A stretch of 64,000 nucleotides of DNA from Rhynchopus euleeides (Eukaryota; Euglenozoa; Diplonemea; Diplonemida; Diplonemidae), in assembly GCA_963210315.1 (NCBI GenBank), contig OY723246.1, forward strand, positions 744,001-808,000, given 5' to 3'. Of the stretch, positions 43,991 through 54,625 are shown piece after piece. Position 1 is the stretch's first letter. Every line of letters starts with the position of its first letter. Both the position numbers and the translations under genes were made by a program. Under the pieces are notes generated by a model that saw nothing but the letters and a program-made list of their open reading frames with translations, was not told the origin of the DNA and searched no databases.

Positions 43991-44753
43991 TCTGGTCGTT
44001 ATGCTTCGTTATTCTTCGTCAGTTTTCACTCTAGTTTCCTTAGGAAATGCACCAAAATGGACTGACGATCACCCCGTCGCGAAGACCCCCTTAGAGAAGA
44101 TTTGGATAGGCATTGCCTGATGCCGTCCTCTTCCTTCTTCCTTCTTCTCTCTGTTTCCTTCGTTTTGTGCCAAGTCGATCTCCCAGAGGGCAGTGCAGGG
44201 CAGGGTTGAGTTTGCCTTTTCGTTGTTCGAGCGGGAAGGCTCCAGGGAAGGGGGTTCCGACTGGAAGCCCCTTCTTCCTGCGAAGAAGGCTGGCGTTCAT
44301 GCACAGACATCCACCCGCAGCCACTCGAACTCAACCCGGAGTGCGCTGCTGGACAGCTGCTGACATGCCCGAGGCAGACTCCTCAGCGCCAGGCCCTTCG
44401 CCCCTCACCCCCTCAACCTCGCCCCCGAGTGCAGAGCGCGCCCCGGCGCGATTCAGGCTTTGATTGTTACCATCACGAGCCGATCTCTGCTCGTTCTCCT
44501 GCAACACCCAAGCAGGAGCACCCACACCCCCCATCCCGAATCACCCCGCCCCACACGGCCCTCTTTCAAATCCAACGGAGGTGCGCCAGCAGCGCACACA
44601 TGCCGCCCCCGAAAAGGCCATATCATGATTCACTCATGACCCAACTCGATCGGCCCACGGGCCACAACCCCTGCAAAGACACACAACACTATTTGCGAGG
44701 GATACAGGCGGCATAAAACACAGACACGTTTGTATGGTACACATTTTGGTTTG

Positions 44754-44789
<36 letters not shown>

Positions 44790-44905
44790 GTATGCCGTCT
44801 GCTTTCGATTTGGCGCTTGCGTTTAGCTGGAGCTGGGGTGGGGGGGGGGGGGCAACACTGCCAGCAACGGCACACGTCAGTCAAGTGTTTGAGAGGAGGG
44901 AGAGA
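44790..44905. repeat. Dispersed repeat, GGCGCTTGCGTTTAGCTGG family (copy 2)
   Basis: Second copy of the repeat at 36480-36605, flanked on both sides here by GA repeats (44753-44779 and 44899-44917). Confidence 0.8.
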
Positions 44906-45603
44906 GAGAGAGAGAGAAGGGGGGGGGGAAGTAATGATGGTTGGCCTGGCAGGCGTTGGAGCATCACCGCGCACCAGCAACCCCTTGTGCCAGGCACTTC
45001 AGAGAGGAGAGGGGGGGAGGGGGAGGTGGTGTGTGGGTGAGAGGGGGCCGCCCTCTCCCCTCCCCTCCCTCTCTCTCTTCCCCTGAGGAAGAAGAAAAAA
45101 AAAGCGTCTCGCAAACAAAAGTACCCGCCAATGATTCGAAATGTTGCAAAAAAAATACCACCGCACACCCACACACGCCGTTGGTTCGCGAAAAAAAATA
45201 AGAACTGTTCAACACCAGCACCACCATCAGGGGGGGGGGGGACTCCGCCACTGTGAGTCTGCGGGTTTTTGGCACTTGGGGCAGGGGGGGGGGGGGTGAG
45301 GGGGGGGGGGTTTGAGACAGGGTGACCGAGTGAAAACTGCCTATCGATATGAGCAGCCTCAGAGTTAGCCTTTGCTTCCCTCTTCTTCACTCGATCGCAA
45401 ACCCTGCAGGGGGGAGCAGTGTCCAGGGGGGGGGGCAGAGTAAACGTGAGAAGACCAAGGAAACTCCAACTGGACCCAGCGGTGGTGGTTGGGAGACCGC
45501 GGAGAGGGGGGGGGGTGATAGGTAGGAAAATCTGTTTGTTTTTTTTTGAAAAAAGAGCGCTCCAGTTCAAAAAAAAGTTAAGCGCGGAGGGGGGGGGGGG
45601 GAA

Positions 45604-45660
45604 TTGAAATAGAAGTAGAAGGAATCACAAGGATGATCTCCCTTCGCTCGGTATGCAGGT
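45604..45660. repeat. TGAAATAGAAGTAGAAGG dispersed repeat, copy 1
   Basis: The segment GAAATAGAAGTAGAAGGAAT through CGGTATGCAGG is matched at 49109-49162 (GAAATAGAAGTAGAAGGGAG through CGTTATGCAGG). Both are preceded by long G runs. Confidence 0.7.
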
Positions 45661-45726
45661 TGTGTCTGAGATCCAGTGTTTTATCCGGCCTGTGTTGTGC
45701 GCGGAGGGAGGGGGGGGGGGGGCATA

Positions 45727-45856
45727 TTTGAACGATTTTGAACGATTTTTGGCCGTGCTCGTCGCGTCCCCCGGTGAGGGGGGACGCTGTTTCGTGTTCT
45801 CCTTGCCGCACGGAGGCATTGCCTTACGTCGCCTCTTCCTCTTTTCCTTTATGGGC
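45727..45856. repeat. GAACGATTT / GTCCCCCGGTGAGG element, copy 2
   Basis: Second copy of 43867-43990, with the same order: GAACGATTTTGAACGATTTT, GCGTCCCCCGGTGAGGGGGG, CTGTTTCGTGTTCTCCTTGC, CACGGAGGCATTGCCTTACG. A partial relative (TTTGAACGATTTGAACGA) is at about 48570. Confidence 0.7.
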
Positions 45857-46097
45857 GGGTTAGTCTGGCTCAGAGGGCGGGACCGTGCTGATATGCACAG
45901 TGACGACTCTCCCTTTTTTTGTTGTGCCCGCCTCCTGCCGAGTCGTGGCTGCTGCCTCTCAGACTGGGGGCGGGCGGTCGCCGACGCTGACGCGCCTGGC
46001 GGCCCGTGGAAAGTGACGTGGGTCTGGGGGTGGGGGGGGGGGGGGGGTGCTGGGGTGTCAGGCCGAAGCCCTTGACCGCTGTTGATTTTTGCAGGTT

Positions 46098-46822
46098 TCA
46101 CGAGATCAGGTAGTCCTTCTCGCTGTGCTCCGTCACCCCTGCCTCAGCCAGGTAGCGTAGGGCCCCCTTGCAGTTGTGCAGCAGCAGGTTGTGCACGTTT
46201 GTGGCTGTGAGGTGGTGTCGGGCTGACGCTGTCGCGGGACAGCCGAAGAATAGGTGCTTCAGCGAGACCCCAGGCGGGGGGCTGTCCGGCGCAAGCTTCA
46301 GGCAGGGTTTGCACGGTGGTTGTGCGCTGCCCGGGACGTCGTGGTCGTACACCAGGCGGTGGTGGTCGGCCCGGAGGCGGCGGATGGTGGTTTCCCCTAA
46401 GCGGGTAAGGCCCTCCATGCGGAGGTCAGGGCGCTGCAGTCGCGTCTCCCCGATTCCTGACCGATACGCGTACACGCTCTCTGTGCGGGGCAACGTGGTC
46501 CCGCTGTATATGTGTCGGCGGAGGGTGACACGGGCCGACGCGAGGCTGATCGGCTCCATCTGGGGCTTGAACGCACCGATCTGCGCCTGCTTGTCAGCAA
46601 GTTCGTTCCCTACCACCCCAACATGCGACGGGATGTAGCGGAGGTGGGTGGTGACATCGTATGTTTGGGCGAGCTTGCGCAGCCTCTGCCAGATGTCCCA
46701 TTCGGTGGACCCCCTCGCTCGCTGGGGGCCGCTCAGCAGTGCATTCAGTGCGCTCTGCGAGTCGGTGAGGATGGCGACCGTTTCGCCTTGGGTTACCACG
46801 GTGCATAGGTGGGCGAGGGTAT
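46098..46822 (-). pseudogene. 5'-truncated LINE-type retrotransposon: RNase H and C-terminal Zn motif
   Basis: An open frame of about 240 residues reads like the C-terminal end of a non-LTR retrotransposon polyprotein. ILTDSQSALNAL carries the third RNase H carboxylate region, and YIPSHVGVVGNELADKQA carries the conserved SHxGxxGNExAD motif. A later CKPC with HLFFGC (C-x2-C, H-x4-C) fits the zinc-like tail common in such elements. The first RNase H strand with its Asp-Gly and the Glu-bearing helix are missing, as is all reverse transcriptase. At its 5' end the frame runs without a stop into the dispersed repeat at 46820-46905, so the first ~14 residues of the apparent frame are foreign. It is therefore a remnant. 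No stop codon interrupts what remains, suggesting fairly recent insertion. Confidence 0.8.
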
Positions 46823-46905
46823 TTTGATCGTCGAGAGTGAAAAGCAAGTCTCCCAGCACCTTCTTGCAATGTTAGTCCTTTTTTGTAGTCACTGCACGGC
46901 TGCAC
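46820..46905. repeat. TTTTGATCGTCGAGAGTGAA dispersed repeat
   Basis: Shared with 53605-53690 over its full length (GATCGTCGAGAGTGAA, CCCAGCACCTTCTTGCAATG, CTTTTTTGTAGTCACT), and in part with 36174-36230 and 3135-3156. Here it abuts the broken end of the RNase H fragment and lies just before the large inverted repeat. Confidence 0.8.
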
Positions 46906-46943
46906 GGAGGGGGGGGGGGTAGGGGGGGTCAAATGGGGGTGAC

Positions 46944-48036
46944 AAACACGATTTTTCAAAAAACCGGCGCAGAGGCCCCAAAGCCCCCGTAAACCCTCCA
47001 AACCCCCCCAGATCGGTCCGGAAACCCATCGAACCCCACTTTTCCACCATTCCGGGCACCTCAGGTGCCCGAATTGGGGTACCTAAATTTTGTGCCACCG
47101 TTTGGTACCGTACAGTGCCACTGTGTGGGAGGTTGGAAAAGAAAATGCCCCAACACACCACATCTGAGGGTTGCAATGCATGTTGCTTGCCAACCACGTC
47201 ATCCGGTGGGTGTCAGGCGCTATGTAGGTGGCATCAGCCAGGTCTTCGATGTGTTCTGGCTTGTATATGTACCTCCCTGTCACCATGCACCGGGAGGCTG
47301 CCTGTAGGTACGGAACAAGTCCAGATGGTCGTGTGATTCCTGTGCAGCAGTGCTCCACAACCGGGATGTGTTGACAACGACTGTTGCAACACGAGCTGTA
47401 CATTCCGGGAACACACGAAGTGCGCTGTCGTGGTACCCATTGTGCAGAATTGGTAGTTGCTGCGGTCTACTTTGCCTGGCCCAAGAGCACTGATACTGAA
47501 CAGTGCAATATGCGTGGCGAGGTGAATGCAACGGAAGCGCGCAAAGTCAATACAGCTCTCGGATGGCGGGTGGTGGTGCCACTAGTGTGTGACGTTCACT
47601 CGAGGATACAACGCATCACAATGAATCAGCAACCGTGGACCGAGTACAATACGCTCTCTGTGGCTGGTGTGGGGGACAAAGGCAGTGCCTGTGCCGCAGG
47701 CAGGGAGGTACATATACAAGCCAGAACACATCGAAGACCTGGCTGATGCCACCTACATAGCGCCTGACACCCACCGGATGACGTGGTTGGCAAGCAACAT
47801 GCATTGCAACCCTCAGATGTGGTGTGTTGGGGCATTTTCTTTTCCAACCTCCCACACAGTGGCACTGTACGGTACCAAACGGTGGCACAAAATTTAGGTA
47901 CCCCAATTCGGGCACCTGAGGTGCCCGGAATGGTGGAAAAGTGGGGTTCGATGGGTTTCCGGACCGATCTGGGGGGGTTTGGAGGGTTTACGGGGGCTTT
48001 GGGGCCTCTGCGCCGGTTTTTTGAAAAATCGTGTTT
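46944..48036. repeat. Perfect 336-bp inverted repeat around a 421-bp spacer
   Basis: Arm 46944-47279 is the exact reverse complement of 47701-48036; checking block by block I found no mismatch and no indel. Beyond the arms, similarity continues weakly (TCAAATG near 46930 against CATTTGACCCCCCCT near 48056). The arm includes GGGCACCTCAGGTGCCC and, read outward, an open stretch of about 63 codons (YIYKPEHIEDLADATYIAPD and onward) that ends at a stop after KRWHKI. The spacer has no recognisable gene. It could be a foldback transposon, a recent inverted duplication of an exon, or an assembly artefact. Confidence 0.9.
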
Positions 48037-48079
48037 ATCCACGTAAAAGGGGGGGCATTTGACCCCCCCTAGGGGGGGG

Positions 48080-50029
48080 GGGGAAGGGAAGGAAAGGGAA
48101 GGGACAAAACCGGGCAAAATAAGCCACTGCCCCCACCCCCCACCTGATGCGCACATCTCGGTAGCTTCCGGTGGAACGGAAGGGAAAGGAAGGGACCTTC
48201 CCGCCCTGGGCACAGCGGCGTGTTTGCTGGGGGGGTGGGTGGGGGTGTTTGGGGCGTGTTTTTTTTGGTGTTGCTGTCGACAGCCATGAAGCTGGGGGTG
48301 GGCGTCGAAAAGAACCCACCTGCCTGTGTGGAGAAGAGTCACCGAGAAGACCGAGATCCGAATGCCCGCGAGAAGCCTTGGTTTTGACGGCGAAGACAGA
48401 AGGTGCTGGAAGCAGCCAGCCCAAAGACACACCACAGTGTTTACCGGGAAGGGTTGTATGCACCACCGCCCCCCCCTCCTCCCCCCGCAGAATTGCTTTT
48501 GTTCGGGATGAGCTGAAAACAAAAACCCGCCCCTGGCAGTATAAAGTAAAGAGACAGCCAGCCAGCATTTTGAACGATTTGAACGACTTGTTTACATTGC
48601 TTTGTTTCATTTTTGGTTCACTTCTTGACAACGTGTTGCAGCACAACCGATCCGAACACGACGCATTTTTTTGGTTCGATATTGGTTTTCTTTTGGTACA
48701 CAGCCGCCAAGCGGATTGCCGCAGACGACTAACCCCACGCTGGCCCATCACTCCTTTCCCTTTTGCAGCAGTGTGGATACCACCTCGCGCCCCTGCACCC
48801 TGCACCATACACACGTGATGCAATCTCCCCGCTACGGTGGGGTGGAAAAACGGGACACGCGGAAACCCACCGCCAAAACCCGCCCTCTTGTGGCACAGCA
48901 AGATAGAAGAGCGCAAAGCCACGCCACACAAGCCTGCTCCCCGCTCCCGCCCCCCCCTTCCCTTGTTGGTTCTCGAGGGTGCCAGCGGATTGCTTAAAAC
49001 ACGGCGACAAGGGAGCCAGGCTTTGTGTGTGGGGGTATTGCAGGTATCGTGGAGAGGAATGGTGTGGGTGAGGTGGGGAAGGGAGAGGGGGCGGGGGGGG
49101 GGGTAGTGAAATAGAAGTAGAAGGGAGCACAAGAGTGAGATCACCCTTCACTCGTTATGCAGGGGGGGGGGGGGGGGTGTGGTATGCCGAACAGAATGAT
49201 ATGATACACCGACCCGATGTATGCCTCACAGAACCGGAACGGAAAAGAAGAAAAGGGGGAGGGGGAGGGGGGGGTGGTGTGGGGTGGTTTGTGTGACAGA
49301 AAATAAGGCAAAAAAAGTATTCGCCTATTTCGTTTCTCGCCTCACAACGGGGGACGGACGCCATGTTTTGCTTCAATCCCCCCCCCCCCGATAATGAAGC
49401 CAGCCAGTCAAAAGTTGCGATGTGTGCGCGCATGATAGCAGATCGAGGGGTGTGTGTGTGTGTGTTTTTTTCAAGGCGCAATATATACCCTCCCCCTTTT
49501 GACTGGGGCAACGCCAGCCTTGGGGGCCCAGAGAGTTAGTCCACACCATGCCTCCAAGGCCCTTGTTGCCATAACACCTGCCTCTTCTCACAAGGGGCTG
49601 CGCACACCCTTCCTCCCCCTTACATCTGCCGCACTCTGCCTCTGTGCACACCCCGCAGGGCTGACCCACTCATGAAGTGGCGTGCAGCAACAGCTGGTGT
49701 GTATGGTTTGCTCTGAAGTGCAGAGAAGGCAGAACGCCCCGAACACAACAGGCGGGAAACTGAAACAAGAAGGTTTGGCACAGGGGCGGAGGGACTCCCC
49801 CCCCCCCCCCCAGTGCAGAAAGCAAAAAACCTGCAGCCCACGTTGAGCACCCACAGCGAGCAGGTTTACATTCTCCCTGCCACCCCAAAAATATCCCCCC
49901 GTCGGCAAGCCGAACACCCAAGAATTAGTGAGCAAGGTGCCCTTCGGGTCGATTGTTGCAACGGGCTCGCCCGCCCCGACCCCGGCCCCGGCCCCCCTTA
50001 TATGATGACGGCACCCCTCCTGCGCCACC
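48080..50029. other. Spacer downstream of LETM1
   Basis: Contains purine-rich and G-run sequence, the TGAAATAGAAGTAGAAGG repeat (49109-49162), a GT repeat near 49450 and homopolymers near 49160, 49380 and 49800. The part nearest 50029 should include the LETM1 3' UTR, but no polyadenylation signal is clear. Frames up to 369 codons here are proline-rich low-complexity readings without domain features. Confidence 0.45.
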
Positions 50030-52369
50030 TCAGAGCGAGTTGGCAGAGAAGGCGGGCGTGCTGTTCGACGGGGAGGACTCGCTCTGAGCGCCGACGTGGC
50101 TGTCACCCTGCAGCTTTTCGGCGGAATCGCCCCCAACCGCCGTCACCTGCACCACGTCGCTCACACCGCCTGGCTTGCTGATGGGCGTGCCACGGTTCGG
50201 GGCGGGAGGGTCGTAGTGGTCGCTCTGCGGCACTGCCTCACGCAGTGCAGGGTTGGGCGGCTGGGCGTCGGACGGAGCTGCGTTGGCCATCACAGGGCTG
50301 TCGTTGCCATCCACGATACCCCGCGCCCGCTGGATGATAACGTCCATCTCCTCCGTCGCAAGGCGGTGCTCCAGCAAGGAGATAGACCGCGCGATGCGGT
50401 TCCCCAGCAGCGCGGTGGTCCGGTCGCACCCGCTGCGCTCCGCCTCCGCCTTGAACTCGATGCTCTCCCCCTTCAGCTCCTCGATCTCCTCCGCCGTGTC
50501 CTGCAGCGACTCGATCTCCTCCGCGATGCTCTGCAGGGCACGCTCCTTCCGCCGCAGGTGCTCCACCTCCCCGAAGCTCAGCATGAAGATGTGGCTGCCC
50601 TTGTTGGTGTTGATGCTGGGTCCCTCCTGCTCCTCCTCCACAGTGGACAGGCGCTCCCACTCGTTGCTGATGGTGCGCCAGTACTGCATGTTCTCGTCCT
50701 GGTGTGCCTTCAGCTCTGCGCGCTTCTCAATCTCATCCACCTGCTTCTGCCCGTAGTCGCGTGCAGCCTGTTGTTGGGGGGACAGGTGGGTGGTATGTGT
50801 TGTTAGCAAACATAATGTGAATAATCCACAACAAGCCCATTACAGGTTGTGATGGGAAAAAGACTTGGTTGGCATCGATGGATATACATCGCGCTGCCCC
50901 CACCCTCTGCCTCCCACTGTCGTATTGGCACTGGCAATCCCTTTTTGTGGCGAACAAAACAAACCCCGTGCAGAAAAGACACACTTCCCCCCCATCTCGA
51001 ACCCCACCGCCACCAGGGGGAAACAAAAAGGCACCGCCCTGCATACCGCTGCGGCCATCTTGCGGATGCTGTGGAGAGGGAGGACGCGCGAGAACAGCAG
51101 CATCGAGTTCGAGACACCCGGCTGCCGCGACAGCGTGATCCAGAGGCCCAGCTCCTTGCGGAGCTCCTCGATGTCGGCACCCTTGGGCACCTTGATTGCG
51201 CGCATCTTGCAGGCCTGGATGACCTCCTTGTCATCCAGCGACTCGATCCCCTCCCTCTCGATCAGAATGTCGTCACGCTTCAGCCTCCGGAGGTGCATCC
51301 GCAGCCCGATCCGCAGCGACTCCTCGCTGGCAAGGCTGAAGTGGGGCGTCTCCAGCAGCTTGCACATCGCGATGAGCTGCGCCCGACGCATCTTGTTGAG
51401 CCCCAGGTCCTGGTTGAAGAGAGGCAGCAGCCTCCGCAGCTGTGTGTAGTGCATCTGGAGGGGCTCCTTTGATGTCCGCAGCGTCAGGAGGTAGTCTCCA
51501 AACTCCGAGGCGAGCTGGCGCATCTCGTCAGACGCGCTGTCCTTCTGCACCTGCACCGTCATCTCCTCGAGTGTGTCATGCATAAACTTCGTCAGTTCAA
51601 CATGCGCTGCAAGCCTCTTCTGATACTTCTCGTTGATCCGGTTGGGGTCGTCGTAAGTCGAGGGGAGCATGTTAGGGAACACCTTCAAGGCAACAGGGAG
51701 GAGCAGCTCCGCAGCAGGGATGATGACAAACATGGAGAAGGGCACGATGCGGAAGAGGTCCCCCAGGGTGCGGGACATGAGCCGCCTCTCGCGCCGCGAG
51801 AGGTTGTGCCCGTGCAGGCTCCGCACCATATACCCCCAGCTCAGACGCACGTTCCGCGCGAGCTCCTTTGTCCCGTGGACGAAGTGGTGCTTTGTATCCT
51901 GCCACCACACCCCGACCTTCCCCTTGATGTCCTCCCATTTGGTCAGCTGCCTGTCAGCCTCCTCAAGGAGCTGCTCGCGGCTCTTCAGGAGAACCTCGCG
52001 CAGCTCGCGCCGCTGCACGTTGCTCTCCGCCTCGTCGTTCGCTGTGCCGCGGGGCTCTGCGGTGGCGTCTGATGAGGTGGCTGTGGTGGCGGAGGTGGCG
52101 GAGGTGGCATCGGAAGAATGTTTGCCAGACTGCCAAGTATTTTCCTCAAAAGCAACCCTGCTTTGGTAAGCCTCGTGCTGCTTCTGTGCGAGGTCAGCCG
52201 GGGTCGGCGGCGTCGGAGCAACATCCCCTTTCCCACCGCTAAATGGGCTTCCCGGCTTATTCGCAGAGATGCTTGCATGCCGGCGCTGCTGCTGCGCGCC
52301 TGCTGATGTCACCCGCCGTGCGCCCCTCAGGGCAGGTGCAGTGCACACCCTTGTGACGCTGAGAGACAT
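50030..52369 (-). CDS. LETM1: LETM1-family mitochondrial inner-membrane protein (two exons)
   Basis: Exons 52369-51047 and 50767-50030 encode 686 residues; both exon ends fall between codons, giving KMAAA joined to AARDYGQ. The ATG at 52369 starts an Arg-rich, acid-free leader (MSLSVTRVCTAPALRGARR) typical of mitochondrial targeting. The single membrane helix lies at about 205-230 (LFRIVPFSMFVIIPAAELLL). It is followed by the LETM1 core with RLLPLFNQDLGLNKMRRAQL, FSLASEESLRIGLRMHLRRL and AIKVPKGADIEELRKELGLW. The second exon is mostly coiled coil, then a disordered tail. LETM1 proteins mediate K+/H+ (or Ca2+/H+) exchange and volume control in mitochondria. The frame is open upstream to a TTG at 52588, but no earlier ATG exists. 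Confidence 0.93.
50768..51046 (-). other. Spliceosomal intron in LETM1 (279 bp)
   Basis: On the minus strand the donor is GCAGCG|GTATGC and the acceptor is CCAACAACAG|GCTGCA. A branch-point-like TTGCTAAC lies about 40 bases before the acceptor, with pyrimidine-rich sequence after it. Removing it keeps the frame (phase 0) and joins the LETM1 core to its coiled-coil C-terminus. It is the only intron I can define in this window. Confidence 0.85.
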
Positions 52370-52708
52370 CTGGAAGTTTTCAGAGAAGAGGAGACGCTGG
52401 GTGGGGAGGAGGGATCGACGATGTCCAAGCCGCTTCGGTTGTTTAGCTAAACCCGCGAAGGGCGGAAGAGGGGGGGGGGGGGAGGGGAGGGGTGTCGGCA
52501 ACGGCGATGTGTGCCACAGCCTCTGTGCCCTCTCGCCCCAGTGTCCTCGGTGGGAGTGAGGGTGGGGAGGAGGGGGTGGTGGTGACAAGTCACACGTGTG
52601 CGTGTGAGGCTCAGGTGGGAGCGCGTGTGTCGCCTGTGGGTGGGTGTGGGGTTGTACCGCATCAGGGGCATTCCTAACTTTCCAGGGTCGGGGGAAAGCT
52701 GGATCGAT
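52370..52708. other. Upstream region of LETM1
   Basis: On the minus strand a long pyrimidine-rich stretch (about 52395-52500) precedes TGAAAACTTCCAG immediately before the start ATG. This would suit a trans- or cis-splice acceptor or simply a 5' UTR; the sequence alone cannot decide. No gene seen. Confidence 0.35.
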
Positions 52709-53276
52709 GGGCAGGCCTGTCGCTAACTTTTCGATTTTGGAGATTTGGTGGGTTGACGCTCCTGTTTTGGGGGGGGATCAGGGGGGAAAACACTAGGGGT
52801 CAATTTTTCTCGCGCGCGCTTCGCGCGCGCTCGTGTTGTTGCCAAATTTTCCCATCGGTGGACCACTAGGTGGGCACGGTGTGAGGCGCTGGGTTCCTTC
52901 CGTGGTTCCTCTCCCGCTCGCGCCGTCGGGTGCCGGAGGAAACCAAAAAATGGCTTTCGGGACCATGATTTCGACGCTGCCCCCTGATATGCCACGGCCG
53001 TCAAAGCGCAAGGACTTGGTTACTAGACGGGCACGCGAGATAGGGGGGCTGGGGGGCAGAGCCCCCCAGCCGCCGGAGGCCACGGTAGTGAACATCTGTT
53101 CATTGTGGGCGTACAGATTCTGTGTGAGTTGGCTGTGTCCCCCTGAGGCGACTGGAGTGGTTGGATTCCCTGACCCGGTGGGAATCGAATGACTTGAGTA
53201 CGAGACACACGCCACAGGGGGGTCTGGGGGGCGGAGCCCCCCAGCCGCCGGAGGCCACGGTAGTGATCATCTGTTC
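52709..53276 (+). repeat. Dispersed element with paired GC-hairpin cassette (full copy)
   Basis: The most complete copy of the element also seen inverted at 31356-31735. It runs from GCAGGCCTGTCGCTAACTTT through a CG-alternating hairpin (GCGCGCGCTTCGCGCGCGC near 52813), CGCTGGGTTCCTTCCGTGG and GATATGCCACGGCCGTC to two GC-hairpin repeats (53042-53101 and 53217-53276) flanking the cassette core. Its minus-strand frame of about 140 codons arises from the element and shows no domain. Confidence 0.75.
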
Positions 53277-53299
53277 CTGCAAAACCATACTCTCTTCGA

Positions 53300-53570
53300 C
53301 GTCGACCCAGTGAAAGTGGGTTGACGCTTGGTCGACGCTTGGTGAGCGTCGACCCAGTGTAACCGGGTCAACGCTAGGTTAGCGTCGACCCAGTGTAATA
53401 AATGGGTTGACGCTTGGTCCAGGCTTGAATGGCAACCCAGTTCCACTGGGTCGACGCTCCAAGCCTCGACCAAGCGTCAACCCAGTCCACTGGGTCGACG
53501 CTGGGTCGACGCTTTTTTATGGGGGGGGAAACCCAAAATCACTGGGTCGACGGTCGACGCTTAGCGACAT
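53300..53570. repeat. GTCGACCCAGTG / CACTGGGTCGAC repeat
   Basis: A cluster of GTCGACCCAGTG, its complement CACTGGGTCGAC and variants such as GGGTTGACGCTTGG. Motifs in both orientations alternate, so the region can form several hairpins. A related but distinct GGTGGGTCGATGG cluster follows at 54145-54290. Confidence 0.8.
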
Positions 53571-53604
53571 GCCTGATCGATGGGGGGAAAAAGGGGGGGG
53601 GGGG

Positions 53605-53690
53605 GTTTTGATCGTCGAGAGTGAATGGAAAAGTAAATCACCCAGCACCTTCTTGCAATGTTGGTCCTTTTTGTAGTCACTACACCAGAT
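53605..53690. repeat. TTTTGATCGTCGAGAGTGAA dispersed repeat (copy)
   Basis: Matches 46820-46905 closely: GATCGTCGAGAGTGAATGG, CACCCAGCACCTTCTTGCAA, TTTTTGTAGTCACTACA. A G run precedes it. Confidence 0.8.
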
Positions 53691-54046
53691 ATGTTGTACA
53701 AGGCAGATCAATGCACGATGGGAGGGTGTGTAGCAGTTGTCTGTCAGTGGCTTGGTGGTTGGACCGCAATTGCGGGAAAAAGGGGGGGGGGGGGGAGCTG
53801 GGCAAAGACTGTCAAAAAGGGGGGTAACCTTTTTTTCGCGCGCTCAGCTAGCAGCTGGATGGTGGCCCGTGTTTTCTTCGCGCCCGTTGCATCTGCAACT
53901 TCCTTGGGGTGCAGGACCTCCCCATGATTGACGGGGTGGGCAGCATGACAGACGATGACGTAGCATCGACCCACAGGGCTTGCACTTTTTAGGACTCCCC
54001 TGAAACAGCTGCGTGATGAACTCATGAACATGACGCACAGGGCACA

Positions 54047-54104
54047 GGGGGGTCTGGGGCTCTGCCCCCCAGCCGCCGGAGGCCACGGTAGTGAACATCT
54101 GTTC
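54047..54104 (+). repeat. Single GC-hairpin repeat copy
   Basis: GGGGTCTGGGGCTCTGCCCC, then CAGCCGCCGGAGGCCACGG and TAGTGAACATCTGTTC. It stands alone here rather than paired, and its 3' edge touches the hairpin at 54105-54138. Confidence 0.8.
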
Positions 54105-54138
54105 ACAGGTTGACATGATCCAGGTCATGTCAACCTGT
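54105..54138. repeat. Perfect 14-bp stem hairpin
   Basis: ACAGGTTGACATGA (54105-54118) and TCATGTCAACCTGT (54125-54138) pair exactly around the loop TCCAGG. It directly follows a GC-hairpin repeat copy. Confidence 0.85.
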
Positions 54139-54477
54139 CCAAACCAAAGTCGGTGGGTTGATGGGTCGATGGGGCGATCCCCTCAACCCATCAACCCATC
54201 GACCAGAAAATCGGTGGGTCGATGGAAAAAGTGGGGGGGGGGGGGGAAACCGGTTTTTGGTGGGTCGATGGGTCGATTGGTCTGGCTGACGCCACAATTG
54301 ACAAAAATAAATTTGTGGGGCGAAACAGGAGGTACTGGGGGCCTTCGCTACCAAGTGTGACTGAGTGAGAAAAAGTGAGCCACGGCGCACTTCCCCTCAC
54401 TGGCTGACGAGCAGTGACGAGTAGTGACTGGTAGCGAGGGCCCCCACTCAGGAACCAAAAATTACCAATAAGGTACC

Positions 54478-54625
54478 ATGAGGCTGGGTAAGAGTCGGCG
54501 AGCGTGGGCGTGCGGGCGAGCGTGTGCGGACGTGGGCGAGGGCGCACGAGGGCGGGCGACGGTGACCGACGGTGGGCGAGGGTGGGCGGGCATGGGCGAG
54601 GGCGGGCGGGTGGTGGGCTTGTCCC
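54478..54625. repeat. GCGAGCGTGGGC-type degenerate repeat
   Basis: Irregular units of GGGCGAGCGTG, GGGCGAGGG and GGGCGGGC. Frames through it are Arg/Pro-rich low complexity and not credible genes. Confidence 0.65.

Noticed and set aside
48035-49144. 369-codon minus-strand frame
   Set aside because: Low-complexity Pro/Arg/Ser-rich translation of purine and G-run sequence, overlapping another long frame on the opposite strand; no domain or repeat logic.
53102-53216. tRNA gene in the GC-hairpin cassette core
   Set aside because: Only a B-box-like TTCGATTCCC on the minus strand; I could not form an acceptor stem, D arm or anticodon arm.
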